DNA of 64,000 bases, taken from the NCBI GenBank assembly GCA_964496905.1, contig CAZCAQ010000003.1:1-64000 (forward strand), written 5' to 3'. The notes beneath the pieces were generated by a model. That model ran no database searches. It saw only the letters and a list, made by a program, of their open reading frames with translations, and was not told the DNA's origin. Shown piece by piece: positions 60,512 to 64,000 of the stretch; position 1 is the first letter of the stretch; each line of letters begins with the position of its first letter. A program made the position numbers and the translations under genes. The DNA comes from CAZCAQ01 sp964496905. GTDB taxonomy: Bacteria > Patescibacteriota > WWE3 > UBA101185 > UBA10185.

Positions 60512-62268
60512 GAAAAAAACAGGTTTCATATAACTTTGATCGTTCCGACGTAATTTTGGTCGCTTTTATTTTTTTTGCCTTTTTATTTATATATAGACTT
60601 TTTTCGCTCCAGGTACTTAATCACGATACTTATCAAGCAAAAGCTCAAAGTCAATATCAAAACCTTCAAACTATTCAAGCCACTCGTGGCAATATTTATT
60701 CCCGAGACGGATTTCCATTAGCTGCGAGCCAAAAAGCATATCTTTTATACTTTGAGCCAAAAAAGGTAGGAAGTGCCGAAAAAACAGCTGAAGCAACTTC
60801 TAAACTAATTTACCCAAATGATGAGAAAAAACGTATAGAGGCAAAAAATCGCTTTTTAGAGCTTTTAAAGCTTGATTTGTTTTGGGTTGCGGCTGAGCAT
60901 AATATTTTGCCAGAAACCAAACAAAGCCTAGAAAAACTAAAGCTTGCCGGTGTTGGCTTTGAAGACGAGCCCATACGCTTTTATCCCGAGAAATCATTGG
61001 CATCTCACGTTTTAGGGTATGTTGCTAAAAACGAAGCTGGTGAGATTCAAGGGTATTTTGGAATAGAAGGTTACTTTAACCGTGATTTGCAAGGGCGCCC
61101 AGGTCGAGTAATCCAAGAATACGACGCCGTCGGTAGCCCTATTTTGGTAGGAAAATATAAAAAAATCGATCCACTAAACGGCACAGACATAGTTTTAACT
61201 CTAGACCGTTCAGTTCAATATATTGTTGAAAAAAGTTTGGCAGAAGGTGTTAAAAAATATGATGCTCATGCTGGGACAATTATTGTAATGGATCCTTTAA
61301 GTGGTGAAATTTTGGCCATGGTCAATTTTCCAGCATTTGATCCTTCGGATTTTAATGACGAGGGAGATGATAAGCAGGAATTTAAACCTCAACGTATAAA
61401 CTTTGCAGTTTCCGAAACATACGAACCAGGTTCGGTAATTAAGCCCTTAACTGTTTCAACAGGCATTGACACAGGAGCTGTTACAAAAGACTCTCAATTT
61501 AACGATGCAGGGCCTGTGGAGTACTCTGGTTACACAATTGATAATTGGGATGGTAAGCATCATTCAACTCAAAATATGACTCAACTTTTGCAAAAATCTA
61601 ATAACATTGGATCTGCGTGGGTGGCGCATCAAGTTGGTGCTAAAAATCTGTTTGGCTATTTTGGCAATTTTGGTCTTGGTTCAGTTACTGGTGTTGAACT
61701 TGAGGGAGAAGACACGGGTTCATTAAAAAACCCTAAAAATCTTGCTGATATTGACTTGGCAACTTCTGGCTTTGGTCAAGGTATTTCTGCAACGCCTTTA
61801 CAAGTACTAAATGCTTTTAATGTGATTGCAAACGATGGCGTTTTACAAAAGCCACGAATTGTTAAGGAGATACGCGATAATGGTAGAACAATTCCCTTAA
61901 AATCCAAGCCAGTAAAAAGAGTTTTGTCCGAAAAAACTGCAAAAACAGTGGAGGCTATGCTTATTGACGCGGCAGCAGGAGGTGAAGCCAAGTTTTTTGT
62001 TTTAAAAAATTATAAAATAGCCGGAAAAACTGGAACCGCGCAAATTCCAAAAGACGGAAAATACGATCCAACCGAAACAAATGCAACTTTTGTTGGTTAT
62101 TTGCCTACAACCAAAAAGTTTTCAATGATAGTTCGCTTAAATAGACCCAAAACGAGCGTTTATGCTGCAGAAACAGCAGTTCCTTTATGGATGAGTGTTG
62201 CCGAAGATTTGATTCAGTACTATGGCATTATGCCTGATCTTTCAAACACAGGTGATAGCCAGTTGTGA
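60508..62268 (+). CDS. ftsI: class B penicillin-binding protein (FtsI/PBP2-like transpeptidase)
   Basis: 586 residues. Membrane helix about 16-34, pedestal domain with TRGNIYSRDGFPLA (59-72) and a transpeptidase domain with all three motifs: Ser309-V-I-Lys312 (EPGSVIKP), Ser364-Asn-Asn366 and Lys507-Thr-Gly-Thr510. GFGQGISATPLQ (421-432) is also typical. It crosslinks septal peptidoglycan outside the membrane. No PASTA domains. Its presence implies a peptidoglycan wall. Confidence 0.93.
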   Translation: MRKKQVSYNFDRSDVILVAFIFFAFLFIYRLFSLQVLNHDTYQAKAQSQYQNLQTIQATRGNIYSRDGFPLAASQKAYLLYFEPKKVGSAEKTAEATSKLIYPNDEKKRIEAKNRFLELLKLDLFWVAAEHNILPETKQSLEKLKLAGVGFEDEPIRFYPEKSLASHVLGYVAKNEAGEIQGYFGIEGYFNRDLQGRPGRVIQEYDAVGSPILVGKYKKIDPLNGTDIVLTLDRSVQYIVEKSLAEGVKKYDAHAGTIIVMDPLSGEILAMVNFPAFDPSDFNDEGDDKQEFKPQRINFAVSETYEPGSVIKPLTVSTGIDTGAVTKDSQFNDAGPVEYSGYTIDNWDGKHHSTQNMTQLLQKSNNIGSAWVAHQVGAKNLFGYFGNFGLGSVTGVELEGEDTGSLKNPKNLADIDLATSGFGQGISATPLQVLNAFNVIANDGVLQKPRIVKEIRDNGRTIPLKSKPVKRVLSEKTAKTVEAMLIDAAAGGEAKFFVLKNYKIAGKTGTAQIPKDGKYDPTETNATFVGYLPTTKKFSMIVRLNRPKTSVYAAETAVPLWMSVAEDLIQYYGIMPDLSNTGDSQL

Positions 62269-62274
62269 TAATAT
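62269..62274 (+). promoter_or_regulatory. extended -10 before the RDD gene
   Basis: TGATAATAT: TGA followed by TAATAT (62269-62274), then exactly six bases to the ATG at 62281. It overlaps the stop of ftsI. No clear -35. Confidence 0.4.
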
Positions 62275-62280
62275 TTTATT

Positions 62281-62871
62281 ATGGATGCAGTTGAAAAAAA
62301 ATCTTTAAGAGATGAGCTTTTTAAAGAGCATCCGTCTACAAGTGGCCCTTTTCCAGTGGCGCATGCCCATTTAAGAGTATTTGGGATTTTAGCACCGTAT
62401 TTAATTTTGTCCTTTTTACCTTATTTTGGTTATTCAATGGTTGCTTTAGCTTTGGTGCCTATAGTTTCATTAATTAGACCAGTTGTTTCCACTTATCTTG
62501 GCAGTAGTATTTTTGAGTCTTTTGTTCAAATTAAAGTTGTAGATGCAAAGACCATGTCTAAACCAAAACTGGCAAAATTCATTTTGAGGGAAGTTTGGAT
62601 TTTGGGTTCAGTATTACTTTCTTTATTGTTAGGTGCCGGCTTTGTTTTTTTCGCATCGGTATTTTCTAAAGTCACTCATTCTCCCGAAGGCCTTAGTACT
62701 TTATATTTGCTTTGCGCAGCTACATTTTTGGCTTTGCCTTTTGTTTATATTTTGTTTGATAAAAACAATCAAACATTATTTGATAAGTTGTCTGGCGTGG
62801 TGGTTATATCTACAGCACCTCATTTTAAGGTTGACTACCCTGTAACTTTAGTTACCAATGACGTTGTATAA
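62281..62871 (+). CDS. RDD family membrane protein
   Basis: 196 residues with about five membrane segments. The order SIFESFVQIKVVDAKTMSK (about 79-97) and later FDKNNQTLFDKLSGVVVI (about 160-177) corresponds to the RDD fold's internal loop and final D-K-L-x-G-T-x-V block. The Arg-Asp-Asp residues that give the name are not clear. Some members are proposed sodium/proton antiporters, but most are uncharacterised. The start has a leaderless-type -10; a loose partner of the division cluster. Confidence 0.6.
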   Translation: MDAVEKKSLRDELFKEHPSTSGPFPVAHAHLRVFGILAPYLILSFLPYFGYSMVALALVPIVSLIRPVVSTYLGSSIFESFVQIKVVDAKTMSKPKLAKFILREVWILGSVLLSLLLGAGFVFFASVFSKVTHSPEGLSTLYLLCAATFLALPFVYILFDKNNQTLFDKLSGVVVISTAPHFKVDYPVTLVTNDVV

Positions 62872-62883
62872 CGAAATACCTTG

Positions 62884-62900
62884 TGTCTATTTAAAATAGA
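62884..62900. repeat. 17-nt palindromic site, copy 2
   Basis: TGTCTATTTAAAATAGA, the exact reverse complement of 53234-53250. Outer bases TTGTG / ACACAA (62881-62906) extend it as an imperfect hairpin. It lies 12 bases after the RDD stop and 10 bases upstream of the yraN -35. Confidence 0.5.
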
Positions 62901-62910
62901 ACACAAATTC

Positions 62911-62938
62911 TTGTGAGTTTTGCGTTTTTTGGTATTTT
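62911..62938 (+). promoter_or_regulatory. promoter of yraN
   Basis: TTGTGA (62911-62916), 16-bp spacer, TATTTT (62933-62938), six bases to the ATG at 62945. This spacing favours 62945 over the out-of-frame ATG at 62941. Confidence 0.5.
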
Positions 62939-62944
62939 CTATGC

Positions 62945-63310
62945 ATGTTTACAAACATAAGCATTGGTAAATTTGGAGAACATGTAGCCCAACGCTATTA
63001 CGAACGCAAAGGATTTAAGCTTTTATACAAAAACTTTAGATTTAAAAATTACGAAATAGACCTTGTTTTTGCTGATAAATGTCGTTTAATATTTGTTGAG
63101 GTTAAAACACGGCGTTATTCGGGTTATACACAAGCTGAGCTTGTTTCCAACAAAAAACTTTCTTCTCTTAAAACAGCAATTTACTTGTATTTACAGCAAC
63201 ATGGACAAAATACTCTGGAAAATTGGGAACTTGACCTTTTTGCTCTAGATATAGAAAACAAGAATAAGCCTCGTCTTACTGTGTTGCCACTTCTTCAGGG
63301 GTTTGGGTAG
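62945..63310 (+). CDS. yraN: UPF0102 (YraN) nuclease-fold protein
   Basis: 121 residues, the usual length. Holliday-junction-resolvase-like core: Glu12 (GKFGEHVAQRYY), Asp39 (YEIDLV), Glu52 and Lys54 (IFVEVKTRR), i.e. the E...D...E-x-K site of the PD-(D/E)XK superfamily. The cellular role is not established. It is convergent with the LCP gene; the ends overlap by 35 bases. Confidence 0.9.
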   Translation: MFTNISIGKFGEHVAQRYYERKGFKLLYKNFRFKNYEIDLVFADKCRLIFVEVKTRRYSGYTQAELVSNKKLSSLKTAIYLYLQQHGQNTLENWELDLFALDIENKNKPRLTVLPLLQGFG

Positions 63311-64000
63311 TTGGGACTGTCGCGGGTTGGGGTTCAACTCCTGCTAATGCATCTTTAAATCTTTGTTGAAAAGGCTCAAATGTATCATTAATTGGAGCAA
63401 GCACCCATGCTCCGCCATATTCCGACATTGGAGGAGTGAAAAGGTAATCATAATCTAGGTAGAGTGATGTTGCTTTGTACTTATCTTTATCCTTGTACAA
63501 ATCCCATAAATACACAACATCAGTTGGGTCAAGGTTTGTATCCATTCTAGAGTTCGTAGCGACTTTAAGCATTTCTTCTGGTTTCATATTTTTAAACATG
63601 CTTGAAGGTTGCGTAACAGCGGTTAGCATTCCTTTTAGTATTAAATGTTGGCGTTTCATTCGGCCCCAATCGCCGTTATCATTATCGCCCTTTCTACTAC
63701 GCGAAAAGATTAATGCCCGTTCTCCGGTTAAAGTCTCGGGACCTTGGTTAAAGCTAACTGTTTGGTATTCAAATGTTTCGTCAACAGGGTACTGCGAATC
63801 AGTAAAAGTGGTTTCAATATTCACTGGAACGCCTCCCATGGCATCAACGACCCATTTAAAATCTTGAAAATCGGTCAAAATGAATTTTTCTGGTTTAACC
63901 CCAGTTATTGCACTTAAACCTTCTTGAAGAGCTGGCCACCCGCTTTGAATGTATGTCGCGTTTATACGTCCGCCATCCCACCACAAATCCCTGGGTACTG
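63276..64000 (-). CDS. LytR-CpsA-Psr (LCP) family protein, partial (N-terminus beyond window)
   Basis: About 241 C-terminal residues; the frame is open to the window edge. The piece begins with VPRDLWWDGGRINATY, the LCP catalytic-region block, then VDAMGGVPVNIE and SRSRKGDNDNGDWGRMKRQ with the arginines that bind the pyrophosphate of the lipid-linked substrate. The C-terminal 25 residues are Pro/Thr/Gln-rich. LCP enzymes attach polyprenyl-linked glycans to peptidoglycan outside the membrane, so it may finish the products of the glycan locus. The signal/anchor helix must lie outside the window. Confidence 0.88.
   Translation of the reverse strand, partial: VPRDLWWDGGRINATYIQSGWPALQEGLSAITGVKPEKFILTDFQDFKWVVDAMGGVPVNIETTFTDSQYPVDETFEYQTVSFNQGPETLTGERALIFSRSRKGDNDNGDWGRMKRQHLILKGMLTAVTQPSSMFKNMKPEEMLKVATNSRMDTNLDPTDVVYLWDLYKDKDKYKATSLYLDYDYLFTPPMSEYGGAWVLAPINDTFEPFQQRFKDALAGVEPQPATVPTTQTPEEVATQ

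Noticed and set aside
1..64000. UGA recoding as in Gracilibacteria/SR1
   Set aside because: Many genes end in TGA at ATGA overlaps and no protein needs read-through of TGA.
1..64000. CRISPR arrays, tRNA or rRNA genes, insertion sequences
   Set aside because: No regularly spaced long repeats, no cloverleaf-like segments with a T-loop GGTTCGAATCC pattern, and no transposase or integrase frames were seen by eye. A tRNAscan or covariance search was not possible.

Overview
The window reads as a low-GC, gene-dense bacterial segment, most likely from the Candidate Phyla Radiation (Patescibacteria; a Microgenomates/Katanobacteria-like lineage would fit, but the sequence alone does not settle this). 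The reasons are a DUF4012 membrane protein next to a polyprenyl-phosphate sugar transferase, a homodimeric GlyRS, a shortened RelA/SpoT protein, small coiled-coil proteins, a condensed mraZ-rsmH-ftsL-ftsI cluster and very tight gene packing. TGA works as a normal stop codon (for example the ATGA overlap at 7431-7434), so this is not a UGA-recoded Gracilibacteria/SR1 genome. I saw no rRNA, tRNA, CRISPR array, insertion sequence or phage gene. No gene-free stretch exceeds 300 bases; the longest is 58581-58838.

Layout. 1-5.5 kb: accessory genes, namely a transglutaminase-like protein, two paralogous multi-TM proteins that flank a DUF2156 acyltransferase and a methyltransferase, a CAP-domain surface protein and a small membrane protein. 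5.5-52 kb: one very long surface-glycan locus almost entirely on the + strand, with many 4-base or larger overlaps between genes. It holds six GT2 enzymes (two resembling the polyprenyl-phosphate mannose and glucose synthases DPM1 and ALG5), UDP-glucose dehydrogenase, nine GT4 enzymes, nine GT-C type membrane proteins (one fused to an O-antigen-ligase domain), two Wzx/MATE-like flippases, an AglD-like membrane protein, three consecutive methyltransferases, a ferredoxin plus B12-type radical SAM pair, a monotopic phosphoglycosyl transferase and a DUF4012 protein. One opposite-strand HExxH gene interrupts it at 41 kb. 52-58 kb: housekeeping and repair genes (recO, dinB with a small partner, GlyRS, a RelA/SpoT homologue) and small hypotheticals. 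58-64 kb: a lipoprotein, the division and wall cluster mraZ-rsmH-ftsL-ftsI, an RDD protein, yraN and a convergent LytR-CpsA-Psr gene that runs off the window end.

How the genes work together (inference). Cytosolic GT2 enzymes charge a polyprenyl phosphate with single sugars. The phosphoglycosyl transferase and GT4 enzymes build lipid-linked oligosaccharides, flippases export them, and the GT-C enzymes and ligase add sugars or transfer chains outside the membrane. The LCP protein near the end could attach such glycans to the wall.

The most interesting signals are regulatory. Many transcript-initial genes have a -10-like hexamer 6-7 bases before the start codon, which implies leaderless mRNAs. 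mraZ is preceded by four TGGTN boxes at an exact 10-bp period, a variant MraZ operator. Two unrelated promoters share a 17-nt palindrome. Among proteins, the notable cases are the ligase-GT39 fusion, a RelA/SpoT homologue whose hydrolase motif is degenerate, and a ferredoxin/radical SAM pair inside a glycan locus.
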